Assembly (NCBI GenBank): GCA_015847255.1
Contig: JADLZK010011225.1
Location: 62,001 to 126,000, forward strand
Length of the DNA stretch: 64,000 nt
Reading direction: 5' to 3'
From: Hyparrhenia diplandra
Lineage: Eukaryota > Streptophyta > Magnoliopsida > Poales > Poaceae
Shown: positions 44,950 to 57,007 of the stretch, piece by piece
Layout: the number at the start of each line of letters is the position of its first letter
Numbering within the stretch: position 1 is the stretch's first letter
Notes under the pieces: model-generated
The model's database searches: none
Told to the model about the DNA's origin: nothing
What the model saw: the letters and a program-made list of their open reading frames with translations, nothing else
Program-made: the position numbers and the translations under genes

Positions 44950-45440
44950 CCTCACGGGAGCTCAAGGTTGGAGGGAGCCACCTTCTTTGCCGCTGGATTA
45001 CCTCCTTCGACGGATGGAGAGGTCAGTGATCTCGGTGAGGTCGTAGCCTTCCTTCTTGCAGAGGTAGGCCAGGTGGACGTTGGCCCTGCACTATAGGACT
45101 CCCTTCTTCGTGGGGATCTTGAGGAGCAGGTACGAGTAGTGCGGGATCGCCATGAGCCTAGATAGTCTGGGCCTCCCGATGATTGCATGGTATGAGGTGT
45201 CAAAGTCAGCGACGACAAAGCTGAGGTACTCAATGCGGTGGTGGTCGGGGGTGCCGAACTAGACCCGCAGGGTGATCTGGCCCAAGGGGGATGACGACTC
45301 AGAACGGGTGCTCGTACGTCTACAGGTCGGACCTATCGATGCCCAGCGCCTTGAGAGAGCTGCGGAAAAGCATGTTGAGGGCACTGCCACCATCGATCAG
45401 CACCTTCTCGAAGCACAGTCACTTGAGGATGGGGTCCAGG
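44950..45440 (-). pseudogene. Element B aspartic protease
   Basis: On the minus strand at about 45415-45355 the sequence encodes FEKVLIDGGSALNMLFRSS, with the DGG catalytic triplet. About 180 bases later, near 45200-45165, it encodes DTSYHAIIGRPRLS, the flap signature. Stops lie between them in this copy. Confidence 0.75.
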
Positions 45441-45639
45441 ACGAGAGAGAAATGCCCCGGGTACGGGTTGTTGCACCATTGGTCGGAGCGATCAAAGGTG
45501 ATCACTTGATCGGAGAAATCATGGTACTTGGGATCAGAGATCCCTTCACTGAAATCTTTCATGGACATGAGCGCCCGCTTGGTAACCTTTCACTCGCACC
45601 CGGTCTCGCACCCGAAGTGGCCACCCATGATCATGGTGA

Positions 45640-46077
45640 CCGTTGCGTCCTCACGGCAGTAGGCGTGCTTGGGGTCGACGTCGTCATCATCATCGTTATC
45701 CCGCGGCTAGCGGTGACTTGGGAGCATCATCCTTGTCATTTGTCGTTGTTCTTCTACCACTTGCGCTCCTTCTCGTAGAAGGTAACGAAGCCTCTACAAT
45801 GTCCTATGGTATGACCCATGGCGGGATGGTGCGGGCAGTCTTCATTGAGGAGCTTCTTGAAAGGATCCTCCTAGTTGATGGTCTGCTTCTTGTTGCTGGA
45901 CTTGATGTTGTCAACATCTCCTCTACGGCGGTTGCGATCGCGGCAGTGCTCACAATAACTACTGCGCACCTCGTCCTGGCGATTATCATCATGGGAGTTG
46001 TTGTGGTAGCAACTATCGTGTCGCTCGTTGTGTCGATGGTCAGAGTGACGCTCCTCCCATCACGGGGATTGATCTTG
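45640..46077 (-). pseudogene. Element B gag C-terminal, basic and zinc-binding-like region
   Basis: Minus-strand sequence at about 45850-45780 encodes CPHHPAMGHTIGHCRGFVTF, a Cys/His module before an EKERK basic stretch. The region between it and the capsid domain is Arg/Asp-rich (RRDRSP repeats). This is the nucleic-acid-binding end of gag. Confidence 0.6.
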
Positions 46078-46608
46078 TCATGGGGACCGGTCACGTCTGG
46101 ACCAGTGCATGTAGTCCTTCTTGAAGGTGCGCTCGGCCTCATCTTGCCCAGTGAATTTCTGGGCAATCTCGAGCAGCCTAGTCACCGACGTCACCTTTGT
46201 GTGATGGAGCTTCTTCCTTAGGTCTTCGATGGACGGGTTCCCATGGTCGACCAGCCTATTGGTGAAAGTGCCGATGACCTCATCGTTAGAGATGTCCGAG
46301 ATGTTAACATGAGTCTCGGAGAATCGTCGGACGTACTCACAGAGAGGTTCGCCCTCCTTGTGCAGGAGCCTTTCCAAGTCATACTTGGTCTTTGGATTGC
46401 TTTGCGGTCGACATGTAGGTGCTTGATGAATAATTTTTTTTACTTTGGCCCATGTGTTGAGCTGACCTTCTAGTAGAGCCGGGGAACCATCATTTGGCAG
46501 CCTAGTCGAGGACCATGGGGAGATAGTTGGCCATGACATCCTCGCCGCCTCCCACCGCATGGATAGCAATCTCGTACAGCATGATCCAGGCAGTGGGATC
46601 CATGTCAT
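46078..46608 (-). pseudogene. Element B gag capsid domain
   Basis: An open 176-codon frame. From about residue 50 it has the retrotransposon gag domain: LNTWAKVKKIIHQA, then GEPLCEYVRRFSETHVNISD and LLEIAQKFTGQDEAERTFKK. The first 30 or so residues are probably in a wrong frame, since the normal approach to this domain differs. Confidence 0.82.
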
Positions 46609-48212
46609 CGCTGTATTGCTACAACCCGTGAACCTTAAAGTTCAGCGGCCATCGAACGCGTCGTAGCTCATGAGAGTAGGGCTTAATCTCGGTGACCATG
46701 CGCCTTCCCATAGATTGCCGTGTATGAGGTTGTACTTCTCTTATCATCAGAGCTCTTCCTCTTCACGGGCAGCTTGGCTAGCTTCTATCGCGGCGGCATG
46801 CGTCGTGCCTTTCGTTGATGGAGTCGCGGAGATCGGGTGGGTTTGGTTAACTTCCTACTTGGGATGTCCGGGGAGCTCGGCTCCCCCAACCACCCGCACG
46901 TCCACCGTGACCACCACCACAACCTCCATGGCCGCCACCATGGGAGCCACGACCGACCCCAGCATTGGCGCCGTTGTTGTTTCCACCGTTGCCACCCGCC
47001 TGCTCCAGGTGGGGCTGTTCTTCCTCCTCTGCGTTGGGTTCTAGACATGATGAAGTGGTGGCCTCCCGATGCCTCTAACGCTGGTGCTGCCCTGATGAAC
47101 GGCGGGAGGTTGATGCCGATCCCATGGGTGCTGGGTTATTCTGCGCATTGGCCGCGAGGAGGTAAGCCTTGACCTCGTCAACGTTGAGGCTGCTGCCGAC
47201 ATCGCAATGAGGGCCACAGCCATGTTTTGTTGTGGAGTCATGAAAACACGGGTTCCCCGATGAGTTGGAACTCATCCAGAGATTGTGGATCGGAGGTCAT
47301 CCGCCGGCGCGCGGTGGCACCTGGGGCCAACATGACCGGTCGGGGGAGGCCAGGGTGACCGAGCCCGCGACAGCCTCTTCTTGCCGGGCCGTGTGCTCGG
47401 TCCACGTTGCGCTCCTCGTGGAGCACTTAGGCCGAGTCGGTCTCTCCTTCAACAGAGGCTAATCTTCACTGATCGGGAAGACCCCACTGCCGTACCCGGA
47501 TCGCCACGGTTCAAAATCGAGGGGGGGGGTACAGCGGCGAGTCAAAGCCGAGTTCTAGCTACACTTGTTCGTCGTTGGGGGTTGCACCGACGCTGCTTTC
47601 TAAAGTCGGCGAGGTGGTGCGGCTGTCCTCCTCGAAGCCCTCGCCCTCCTCACCAATTGGGGAGAGCCGAGCCATGAAGATCGTGGAGTCCGCCGTGTGC
47701 CCGCCACCGAAAGCGGTGGGAGCGTCAACGTACTCATAGGGACTGGGGCATCCCTCCGACCAGTCCTAGAGGTCGTCAGCCCAGAGGTCGGTAGCTAGAC
47801 CTGGTCAGAGGCGGACGGTGTGCCCCTCTGGAGTAGCGGTGATGACCAGATCGGAGCCGGATGGCGCGTGGCCTCCAGCCCGAGCAAGTCTAGCGTGGTG
47901 GAGCGTCAGGTCATCGTCGTCGCCATCCCTGTCAGATAGAATGAATCTAGCAGAATCAACTAGGGACTTGCACTCACTCAGCCTGAGCATGATCTGATCA
48001 AAGCCCGCCAGCAGATCGTTGATGTCGTGGTGGAACCGACGCTGGTACTGAGCGATGGGCTTGACGAGGCCGTGCGGAAGGCTTGATGGAGCCGTCTCGA
48101 GATTGATCCGGAGGCGGAGCCACCGATGTTGGTGGAGAGTTGGCCAATGCGGATTGGATCTGACCGACTCGGAGTTGTTGACGCCGCGGTTGGCGCCGTT
48201 GTTCCACGGCAT
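46609..48212 (-). pseudogene. Element B gag N-terminal region, Gly/Asn-rich and broken
   Basis: ATG 48212 (MPWNNGANRGVNNSESVRSN) is the likely start and its frame runs to 47805. Later pieces include NMAVALIAMSAAASTL (about 47225) and a Gly-, Asn- and His-rich low-complexity stretch around 46880-47010. Long plus-strand frames over this segment are only antisense of GC-rich sequence. Confidence 0.6.
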
Positions 48213-48300
48213 TGTCTCGAACTAAATGTTTAGCGCAGGATCGATGACCATGGAGCTTGGAAAGATCACCATCTTGTTAGTCATGGAGTCGGCGTGCACA

Positions 48301-48319
48301 CCCCCTACCGGGCGTGCCA
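48301..48319 (-). other. Primer binding site of element B
   Basis: The minus strand reads TGGCACGCCCGGTAGGGGG, eight bases inside the LTR end. It is nearly the same as in element I. Confidence 0.7.
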
Positions 48320-48327
48320 GCTATCGA

Positions 48328-48775
48328 TGAGATATGGTCGATAGCCCAGCAAGGGTATGCCTAAGCTGGTAGATTGTTATCGGGCAGAGGTGCGCGTGGA
48401 CGACTAACAAGATGTTAAGCAAGACGAAGGGCGATGAACACAAGGGTTTACCTGTGTTCGGCCGCCATGAGGGCGTAAAACCTACGTCTTGCTTAGGGTT
48501 TGTATTGCTCTATATGAGATTGAACTTGTTTGAGAGGGGGTCCCTGCCCGCCATATATATCCCGGGGGGCAGGGTTACAGATCGGATCTAGCCGACAATA
48601 TCTATCCTGGTTGGTTTGCAATAGGAAAGTTTCTTCATGATCAAGTAGTCGCCATAAACCTCGCGGTGGCCGCCGACCAGCTTAACACCTGTTCGGGCCT
48701 GATCTTGTGGCCTGGGCCGGCCTGGTGGGTCAGCCAAAGGTGGGCCATGAGGGGATAGGGGTTTATCCCCCCACA
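48328..48775 (-). mobile_element. 5' LTR of element B
   Basis: A 448-bp LTR. The right end TATCCCCCCACA is fixed by comparison with 1-140. The left end is set at TGAGATATGG because it is the first TG beside the primer site, so it is less certain. It is short compared with the 1.2-1.9 kb LTRs of the other elements here. Confidence 0.75.
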
Positions 48776-49213
48776 GTGTCCATCATTTGAAAACAATGGG
48801 TACATCGATGCCTGCCCAAAAAAAATGGACAAGTGTCTGAAAGAATAAAACAATGGGTACATCGATGCCCGACAAATGAAAAAAAAAGATATATATAGCC
48901 TCATATTTTCAATATGATGAGAGAGAATGACATGTACAATATGATGAGAGAGAATGACATGAAAAAGATATATATAGCCACATATAAATAATTCACTTGC
49001 ACACTTCTTGATCTAAGTGTATGACTTTATCTCCTTAAGGTCTAGTTTTTGACTTTGCAATATTATGTGATACGAGGAACTTATATTTTGCAAAGATTTC
49101 CAAAACCTCCAGAAGAAAAGTGATTGAAGAATAAAAGAACTATTTTGTTTTGCCTTGATCTAAGACTTGGTGAAAACTATTAAGCCCCATGGGTGGCAAT
49201 AAAGATGGATAGA
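48776..49213 (+). mobile_element. Element G 3' untranslated region, first part
   Basis: Athila 3' region on the plus strand. It starts inside the family minisatellite (AACAATGGGTACATCGATGCC twice, with GGACAAGTGTC). Local duplications follow at 48880-48985 (AATATGATGAGAGAGAATGA twice; AAGATATATATAGCC twice). It continues like J 13560-13750 up to the solo LTR. No gene is present. Confidence 0.65.
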
Positions 49214-52200
49214 TGTAATACCCGATTTTACGGACAAAACCCGGATACACACCATATGTGAGTCCAGAAGTCAAATCTCATATATAGTTATAATTAAAAG
49301 AAATATCAAAACATAATGCTTAATATATATAACAAACTTAGTAAAAAGAAGATAACCTCAAAAAACAAACAACGGGAAGACACTTCGATCCTGGGATGAA
49401 GACTCCACTCCACGGGGACAAACCGATTGGTTGATCACAAGCCCGACACCTTCAATCTCTAGCAAACTGGCAACCTCCCTAGTTTGTGTGGGAAATTGCA
49501 AGGGTGAGTCCATGTCGAACTCAGCAAATATAACATGGGGTTTATGAGGCTCAAAATGATAAACACAGGTTTACTATGATCAACATTTTTAATAAGTCAA
49601 ATTTTAGCATTAATTAAGCTTATAGTTGTGCTTATAACCCAAGTAACCCACATGATCATTATTACTATAATGTTCTCATCATTGCCATCTCCATCATCGT
49701 CCAGATCCATATCCATCATCATCTTAAATCCATGTTTCAGCATCATCCAATGACCACTATTCTAGATCGGTTTTCTGGGCCGCTCGTGACCGTGAGCACG
49801 GTTGTTATATCAGTTTTACACTCTGCAGAGGTTGTACACTTTCACTGTGAGCCGTAAATTGCCCTTTTGCCTGAGGTAGCGAGCCTCTTAATCCACTTCC
49901 AAGGAAGTTCGGTAGGGTTCACTATGAAGCCTTTCAAAGGTTCCTCTAACAAGATAGGGCTACTAGGTTTCGAAGGTTATCCGTAGGCTCAACCAACAGG
50001 GATCCCACAGCCCGCCTTTCCCCATTTGCCCCACAAGGGTAACCTCTACCAAGCTAGAGAAGGTCCTCATATTGAACTAGAGCCATGTAGCCCTCATAGT
50101 TGTATTTGTAAGTCCGGCTTTTGCCAACAGGATAAATCCTTATGGAGAGCCAAGAGCATCATGAAAAAGCATGAGCTCTCGCCCTATGGTCCCGGGTTGG
50201 TAAACATCATCTCTTACAATTCATTGTTTATATAATTAGTCATCATTAGATCATGTTTATTTCAGTTGAGCACTAGCAAACTACCCATATGCAAGCATCC
50301 CATGTCAAGGATTCAAGGTAACAACAACTAGGATATCCTTACGGGTAAAAACAAATTAGACACACATAATATGAGTTATGATTAAAAAATTAATAGGACA
50401 ACAAGGATAATCCCATGCTATACTAGCCTTAAACTCATATCCTTCTTATTGTAGCTAAACCTTCAAAGAACTTCTGAGGATCCTGATCTTCAAAGAATTC
50501 TTGACCTTCGATTTAATCGCTCACCGTCTACTTGATCGACATAGCAACAACACGCATCGGATATACAATCATACAAAGCAAACAAGCCTATGATTAGAAC
50601 AGTACACCAATAGTAGGAAAACAAGATAAAAGGTTTATAAAACAAATCTACGTCTCACTACAAACACGAAGACGCAAATATCACAAAAATGGATCTAAAA
50701 CATGGAAGATATGAATTAAACAAGTTTTCTTTAGCAATATATAAGATTAAAAACCAGTCATGAATTTTATTAGTGGAAAACATGATTAAAAGTGTTATAA
50801 ACATGTATAAAACTTTATTATGAACCTAACGCAACTTGAACGGTTCGAAACGGGGTTTAAAACGGAGATTTTATAAACAAAACAAGGTCAGTGGCACTTT
50901 TGTAAATAGACTGAACTCGTTTTCATTTTAAAATAAATAAAATTCGGAATTATAACACAGCCAGGGATCTCGGGCAGAATTCCTAAAGAACCCGAGGGCT
51001 CTTTAGCAAAAATGCCGGACGAAGGGGTATCTTTCGATATAAGCCGTCGGATCAAGAATGAGCGGCGCTGATTAAAAGAGAGGGAATGAGAGAGAGGGAG
51101 GCCGGTAAGACACGCTTATCCCGGCGACGGCGGAGGTCATGGCCGTCGGCGGAGGTCACCGGGCGTTTGCGGAAACAGCGGTATATAGCGCAAACAAAGG
51201 TACCAGGAGAGAGAGGACCCTTGCGAACCCGATGGGAGGCAACACCGGGGGCGGGGAACACGCCGAGGCAGCGCTCTCACGGTGGCACCATGAACGGCGG
51301 CGAGCTGAGCTCACGTGAAGCGGCGATTTTGAGTAGGGAACTGAAATTAAAGGGGATGGGGAATTCAAATGTTATACCGTGGACTCATTATGGCATTGTT
51401 GGCATCCAGGAAGGCATGACGAAGGACGGTGAATGGCGGCGGATGGAGAGAGGTACGGCGATGGTGAGCACAAGTTCAAGTGAAACAGACAAAATCGAGA
51501 GGTAAAAGAGCACCTACGGCCGCGGGAGAGGCTCCACAAAGCTCCAAAGCCTGGTCTTGGCGACGCTTTGAGCTCGGGATTAGAGGAATCGAGGGAGGCA
51601 CTGCGGGATACGGGATGCGGTAGTAGCAAGAGAAGAGAGGGAGCTCGGTTGGGTGGATTGATAGGGGGAGGTGGGAGTCGGACGGACGCGAGGCGCTCCC
51701 CTCGGCAGGTGGAGGCGGGCGGTACTGGTCATCAAGGCCATGGTGGCAGCGGATATGGGAGGCAGTGAAGGGGCCGTGTCCTTTCGATTGGAGGTAGGAG
51801 AAGGGGTGGGCATCGCCGACGGCGGGCCCAAGGTGGCAGCCGGGAAGCGGGGTGCACCGACAGGCCGGGCCAAGCCGTCACCGGGGAGGAGGAGTAGAGA
51901 GTGCGGCTAGTGCTGATGGGCCAACCCAACAAGGGAGAGGAGCACAGGCCTACAGAAAAGAAGGAGGGAGGGAAAACGGGCGGTGGGGAAAGAAGGCGAG
52001 GAATGGGCACTGGGCCAAAATTGAGAGGAGGGGTGAGGTTTTCCAAAAATTCTTTTTATTTTCAGAATTTTGCAAAGACATTTTCAAATGAATTTGAATC
52101 TCTTTTTGATTTTTTGAAACAAATCGCATGTATGCTCATTCATGTTGCTACCTTATATTTGATTTTAATTTCACAAAATTTATTATTTTCCTATATTTGC

Positions 52201-52270
52201 ATGCTCACAAAAATACATAATTAAATCAATTTAACCTATTTTTGAAAAGTGCAAAATTTGGGGTGTTTCA
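49214..52270 (+). mobile_element. Solo LTR of a Tekay/Del-type element
   Basis: A single 3057-bp unit from TGTAATACCCGATTTT to GGGGTGTTTCA, flanked by ATAGA at 49209-49213 and 52271-52275. The length and the TGTAATACCC start are typical of Tekay/Del chromovirus LTRs. There is no primer site, gag or pol, so the interior was removed by recombination between LTRs. The GC-rich part near 51060-51980 has open frames on both strands without recognisable motifs. Confidence 0.85.
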
Positions 52271-52357
52271 ATAGATAGAGTACCATTTTATTCAAATTAA
52301 GGAAGAAAACTTAGTTATAAATATGATACTCTTAAGATGTAATCGACATTGTAGCAT
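52271..52357 (+). mobile_element. Element G 3' untranslated region, second part
   Basis: Continues from 49213 and parallels J 13775-13850 (CCATTTTATTCAAA, GATGTAATCGRCAT). About 70 bases that in J include the purine tract are missing, so the next LTR follows without a visible polypurine tract. Confidence 0.65.
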
Positions 52358-52719
52358 TATTGGCGGTCTTTATCGATCAAATCCGACCGCCAATTAATAC
52401 ACAAAAAGAGGAGAAATTGGCAAACTTAATCACATATGCATTTACTATTAACCAAGTTCCACATGTATTTGTAGAATATTATTTTGCAAGACATGAACAC
52501 AAATACATGGAGGATTTCACCAAAAGGCACTTTCTCAAGCCGATTTGCGCAAAGGAACGAGGGATACGCCAAGCAAAATTAGCCCAAAACCAGCAAAGGC
52601 ACCACGGCCTCGATCCACACGGCCCAAGGCCTGCCCGGCGAAGGTGGTGGCGGCGAGGGCTTAGTCGGGGACCTGGTCCCCAGGGGCGGGCGCTCCCCCG
52701 CCGGTGCCTCCCGGCCCCT

Positions 52720-54156
52720 TGTTGACACCTGTTATAGCATAATATTACTAGTCAACTAAACATGAAAAAGGGCATAATTTGAATAATCAACATAGACTAG
52801 GGGTCTAACTAACATAATTCCATGAGCTTTGGTGATTTATGACTTTCTGAGGACTTAATGAGATAAATGCAGAGAAGAATGTAGAAAGTTCCGAATATAT
52901 CTCACATATGATGACAAGCCTTGACCGTGAAGTAACTCAACCCGAAAAGTGGACTAAAAACACTCTAGAAGATACCGAGAAGACACCGGGAAGAGATGAG
53001 AGGCCGAGAGGAGACTCCCGACCGGCGGCCGCCGCCTCATTTGGGTCGGCCGCTAGGCTACAAATTGCCCAATGCAGCCCATCTTCGTAGGTCGGTTTGT
53101 AACCGACTTTGGGATTGTATCTACACCGTTGCCAAGGTCGGTTTGATCCAAGGGCTATCGTTCATCGCCAAGGGCTATATAAGAAGACCCCCTGACCCCA
53201 GGGTGAAACCCTAATTCATTCTATCTCATTCTATTCATTAACTCTCAGTTGTAGAGGTGTCCCAATGTAAGGATAACCTCTCTCTGGGATTAGTGAATTA
53301 GATGTAGATTAGAAGAAGATTAGCAATGTAATTAGAAGAAGATTAGACATATAATTAGAACTAGATTAGATCTAACTTAGATCTAATCAGGAGTAAAAGG
53401 AGAGAGGAGCTATGCTCCGCTCGAGATGTCTTTGAGTATGGTATGTCTTTATATCTTCTCTACAAGACTTATGATTCATATATTTATCTTCTCTATTCAC
53501 TTCCATGCTTTTCATATATGGTTAAGTATAGTTGTTATATTATTGCATGGGATCTCCGCTCGTATTGAGTGCTCTAGTTATTCATGGTAGCTAGAGTAGT
53601 AATCTATAGTATAGATATGGTGTCTAGGCTATAGGTTACCTGAGGTTGCGCCCAATCCCACGGATAGTTGTGATAGCCCCAGGGGTGACAGCTCTGTAAG
53701 GCCGTGTAGTTCACCACGTTCGGATTGGTGTTTTCGTAGAGCTTTAGGCAGCCTTCTCCCAACTACCTTCTTCCCAGTCTACTTCAAGAGTTGGGACGGA
53801 CAGGCTGCTCCAAAGTGCTTTAGTATAATTGCTATCGTAGAACCTAAGTAATAGAGAAGTTGAGGGAACCTTGATCTCTCCCTTTGATCTCTTGATTAGT
53901 TTAGTAATTCCTTGATAACTTAAGTAGCTTATTATTTTATGCTTATTTATCCTTTAACATTTACCCCCTCACTATAGTCTAATGGTTTGCTAAGTTAGTG
54001 GATACATGATTGTGACTTATTAGAATTCTTTAGCCAAAGCTTCCCTGTGGATACGATACTCTAGAATACTCATCCTAGGGAAAAGCTACAATGGTAGGTG
54101 TTTCGCGGCGCTTGCGTAATCCTTCATATTCTATTAGCAATTAACAAATGCCAACA
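52720..54156 (+). mobile_element. 5' LTR of element E
   Basis: A 1437-bp LTR, TGTTGACACCTG to ATGCCAACA. TATATAAG is at 53176. Positions 53187-53412 are base-for-base the same as in the 3' LTR; differences elsewhere cluster in a few places. Confidence 0.93.
53176..53183 (+). promoter_or_regulatory. TATA box of the element E 5' LTR
   Basis: TATATAAG follows AAGGGC; the same motif is at 59759 in the 3' LTR. A purine/C-rich run and the conserved GTGAAACCCTAATTCATTC follow. Confidence 0.6.
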
Positions 54157-54164
54157 AGCTTTTT

Positions 54165-54182
54165 TGGCGCCGTTGCCGGGAA
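54165..54182 (+). other. Primer binding site of element E
   Basis: TGGCGCCGTTGCCGGGAA, a clean tRNA-Asp-type site eight bases after the LTR. Confidence 0.88.
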
Positions 54183-54295
54183 GCAATTGGCCTAAAGATT
54201 CTAATAATGATCATGATGTCCGCTAATTTAGTGTATCACTAGCTTTAGTAGGATTACCCTTGTTCTGTTGAGTTGTGGAATAGACAGGACAAAAG

Positions 54296-55452
54296 ATGTC
54301 GTTACGATCTTCCGACAAGATTCCACAAGAAAGGAAAAACAAAAAGATTGAAGAACCCAGGGTGCCTGATCATTCAAGATTCATCACACATTGGAACCCT
54401 GCTATCTCAAGGTATGTATTCATATGTATATTATTCTAACCATTTGTAGATTGAAGAAGAAGTCGCCGTCACAAGAATTCAATGCACACATCTCAAGTGA
54501 CGTACATAGAAGCTGCACATCGTGGTAAGTATGATTAAAAGGTGAGAAAGTCTTGCTCATGGACTATAAATTAATTGAGTAGTTATCATTTAATTTCTAA
54601 CATTGCATTGCATGTCTACTTGATCAACTCATGCATTCACTCCACTTAGTTTATGTTTTTACTTAGTAGATCCATTGTATGATAAGTTCCTTGCATCCAT
54701 CCATGTTTGCATCTAAAAAAAAAAAAAAAAAATCCTCACCATGATCATGCTCTTTCATCTCTATTTGATAAATCTCTATAGTGCTTTCATGCTACCTTTG
54801 CTTACTATAGTATGCTTTGGTTTGGAAGTACTACATGTGTACTTTCAAAGGCTTTTAAATTAAGTGTGGTGCTTAGGTTAAAATGCCTTCCTTAATTGAA
54901 TTAGAGATGGAGTCTAGTTTGGTTATTGAACCGAGAATTGCTTGCGTAGACATTGGTTATTGTATTGGACTAACCCCCGGTAAAAACTTTCAAATCCAAT
55001 CCGGGTAAGTCAAGAGATGAACTCAGATCAGAGATGAAGCAAGGCATCGATGAACTCCAACCTTGTGAAAAAAAGACACGGCTCATTCATAGAAGAATTG
55101 TAAGTATCAAATATCATTCACTCTGTCTTTTGCTACAAGTTGCCTTGATCCACATGCTAGAGTACAGCCACAAATAAAATGAGTTAAAGACTTGATCTGT
55201 GCTAAGAGTAAATAAATAATTAACCACCTTTTCATTAGCATAGATGAGATCTTATGAACTTTTTGGACAACAACCCCTACTTTAAACTTGTTATATTCCC
55301 TCGGGTATGTGTCCACTAATATTTTGCAGTAAAAAAGAGTCTATGCTATGTCTATTCGATGAAGAAGAGTGTCGTACAACACGATCACAAAAATTAATCA
55401 CTCTAAAGAAGTGGATGGACGAAGCAATGGGCCACAAGAACATCAAAGACAG
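54296..55452 (+). other. Three exon-like open blocks with splice-type borders in element E
   Basis: Block 1, 54296-54411, starts ATG (MSLRSSDKIPQERKNKK) and ends AG|GTATGT. Block 2, 54450-54524, is preceded by TTCTAACCATTTGTAG and ends TG|GTAAGT. Block 3, 55330-55452, follows TTTTGCAG and ends AG|GTAAGTG, with 40 open codons (KESMLCLFDEEECRTTRSQK). Codon phases fit across both joints: 2+1 and 2+1. The first gap is only 38 nt, too short for a normal plant intron, so it may be deleted or coincidental. I do not recognise the protein. Confidence 0.4.
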
Positions 55453-56079
55453 GTAAGTGAATATTAAACACATATTTATATACAACTTTTTTTGTCTTAT
55501 GTTCTAAAAAAAAAAAAAATAAAATAAAATAATAAATAATAATAATAATATATATCCGAGCATATGAAGGCTCATGGTAAAAAAGAAACATGTTCCTAGG
55601 ACAAGTTCCCTTCGGGTATTCTTGGTCACTAACCTTGTAGGGACAAAGGATGAACAAAGTCTAAGGACATGGAGATTGCAATACACGATTAGGGATGGTC
55701 CAAAGCATTCACACTTGAAGTGCCGAGAGACGGGAAGGCTCAAGCATGGGGGAGGAAGGTCGACTCCACTAAAAGATCATCCGACATTACTCCTCCTCTA
55801 CTCAAGCTTCCGTCACTCGACATGCTGGTTTGCAATCCCTCTACTCACTATTACTTTATCTCTCTAAAGTTTGAATGGTTAATAGATGTCATACATCAAA
55901 ATCAAACTTCAGATATCATAAAATGTCCAACTAGAGAAAAAGCAATGGTGAGCATATAAATTTCCAACTAATCTTTTTTTGTAACATAGATGCAACCTTT
56001 AGCCCCATGATAATCCTGCCCTTGTTTGAAACTACTTGTATATTCCTTCGGGTATATGTTGTCAACTAATACTGCAGGA
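55230..56079 (+). repeat. Repeated intron-like segments of about 100 bp in element E
   Basis: 55230-55329 and 55976-56079 are diverged copies: both run from CATAGATG through CTTGT(T)ATATTCC(C/T)TCGGGTAT to CTAATA...GCAG. A third, shorter relative starts at about 57115 (GCATAGACATG ... AACAACCC). The first two end at splice-acceptor-like CAG with open sequence after them. Confidence 0.55.
55693..55949 (+). other. Exon-like open block in element E
   Basis: Open from GGATGG after GATTAG to CAATG|GTGAGC, about 85 codons (GWSKAFTLEVPRDGKAQAWG ... FISLKFEWLIDVIHQNQTSD). The amino-acid content is balanced, unlike a chance frame in AT-rich sequence. Its start phase does not fit the end of the previous block, so another border or another transcript would be needed. 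I recognise no domain. Confidence 0.35.
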
Positions 56080-56748
56080 ATACAATCATGAGAGGAGCAA
56101 AAAGGTCTAAGCACAATTTAAAGACAAGAAAGAAAGGACGATGCAATAAAAGACACAAGTGAGGAGCAAGATACATAAGAGGCCAAAGAAGGAAAGCTTC
56201 GAGCAGAAGAGAAGAACCACCACAAGGTGTTACGATGTCATCACACTCTAATAATAAGGTAACATCTTGAGGTAAGTTGTCATTACTAAAGCTTTTCCTA
56301 AAGTATCGCTTGTTCATAAATAAAGAATCAAACTTGTTAGAGCAACACCTTTGCCTGATCCAACTTCTTTAGCTCAACATGTTTTGTTTCTTTAGTTGTT
56401 CCTACCACCACTTTCTTGATCTCTTTGTTCTCATTTTATAAGCCGTAATATATTGCTTGCCTTGTTTTGGAAGAACATAATTATAATCATGCCTTTGGTG
56501 TTTAGATAAGAAAACCTTCAAGAGTCAACGAGCTTGATTTGATCTGTCGAATGTTGTAATCACAAACAATCATGCTCAATCTTCTTATCTTGTCACCCAA
56601 GTTAGGTTTAAACAAAGTATATAGAAATCAACTCTATTTTGTTTGTTGTGCCAATGGTTAGAGAAGAATAAATGAAGTTTTGGTTCTGTTGGTGTTTTTC
56701 CACCAACAGAGCCCATGCACTTGATCTCTACCATGATTTTGCAAGCAG

Positions 56749-57007
56749 GACACACTTTGAGCAAAAAGGTGGAGAAGCCTACCAGTTTCTCCAAAATTCA
56801 ACAAGTGAATGTTTTGCAAGCATGCACACTAAACAAGACGCTGCTTACACTTCACTCCAACTCATAAGAACAACAAAGAACATGGGTGACGTCATTCTTC
56901 ACCATCTTAAGGAGCACAACCGTCAAGATCGGATAATACACTCAAGGAAACAACAAGGTAAGAAGTCTCGTTCAGAGGACTTAAAACACCGAACCCTTGC
57001 CGAAAAG
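56749..57007 (+). other. Exon-like open block in element E
   Basis: Follows GATTTTGCAAGCAG and ends GAAAAG|GTAAGATCGG; an internal AAG|GTAAGA at 56957 is another possible donor. It encodes a hydrophilic segment (THFEQKGGEAYQFLQNSTSE ... SRSEDLKHRTLAEK), rich in His, Lys and Gln. The frame also runs upstream to 56672. No domain is recognised. Confidence 0.35.

Larger units (their letters stand above)
1..48775 (-). mobile_element. Element B: Tat-type Ty3/gypsy retrotransposon, split by element A
   Basis: This element reads on the minus strand. Its 5' LTR is at 48328-48775, followed leftward by a primer site, gag, protease, reverse transcriptase, RNase H, a second RNase H-like domain and integrase (to about 41666). 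An antisense gene and repeats come next, then the 3' LTR, of which only the last 140 bases lie in the window. The block 1-140 matches 48638-48775 and similarity stops at the same base, which fixes the boundary. Element A interrupts it between 1208 and 40190. The doubled RNase H plus antisense gene is the known signature of the Tat lineage. The target duplication cannot be checked because the left flank is outside the window. Confidence 0.85.

Noticed and set aside
45272..46221. Two long plus-strand frames of 168 and 192 codons
   Set aside because: They are antisense to gag and protease of element B in GC-rich sequence, where stops are rare; the amino-acid content is low-complexity Val/Leu/Ile.
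51052..51910. Possible genes in the GC-rich part of the Tekay-type LTR
   Set aside because: Open frames occur on both strands in the same place, with Arg/Gly/Ser-rich composition and no motif; LTRs of this type do not encode proteins.
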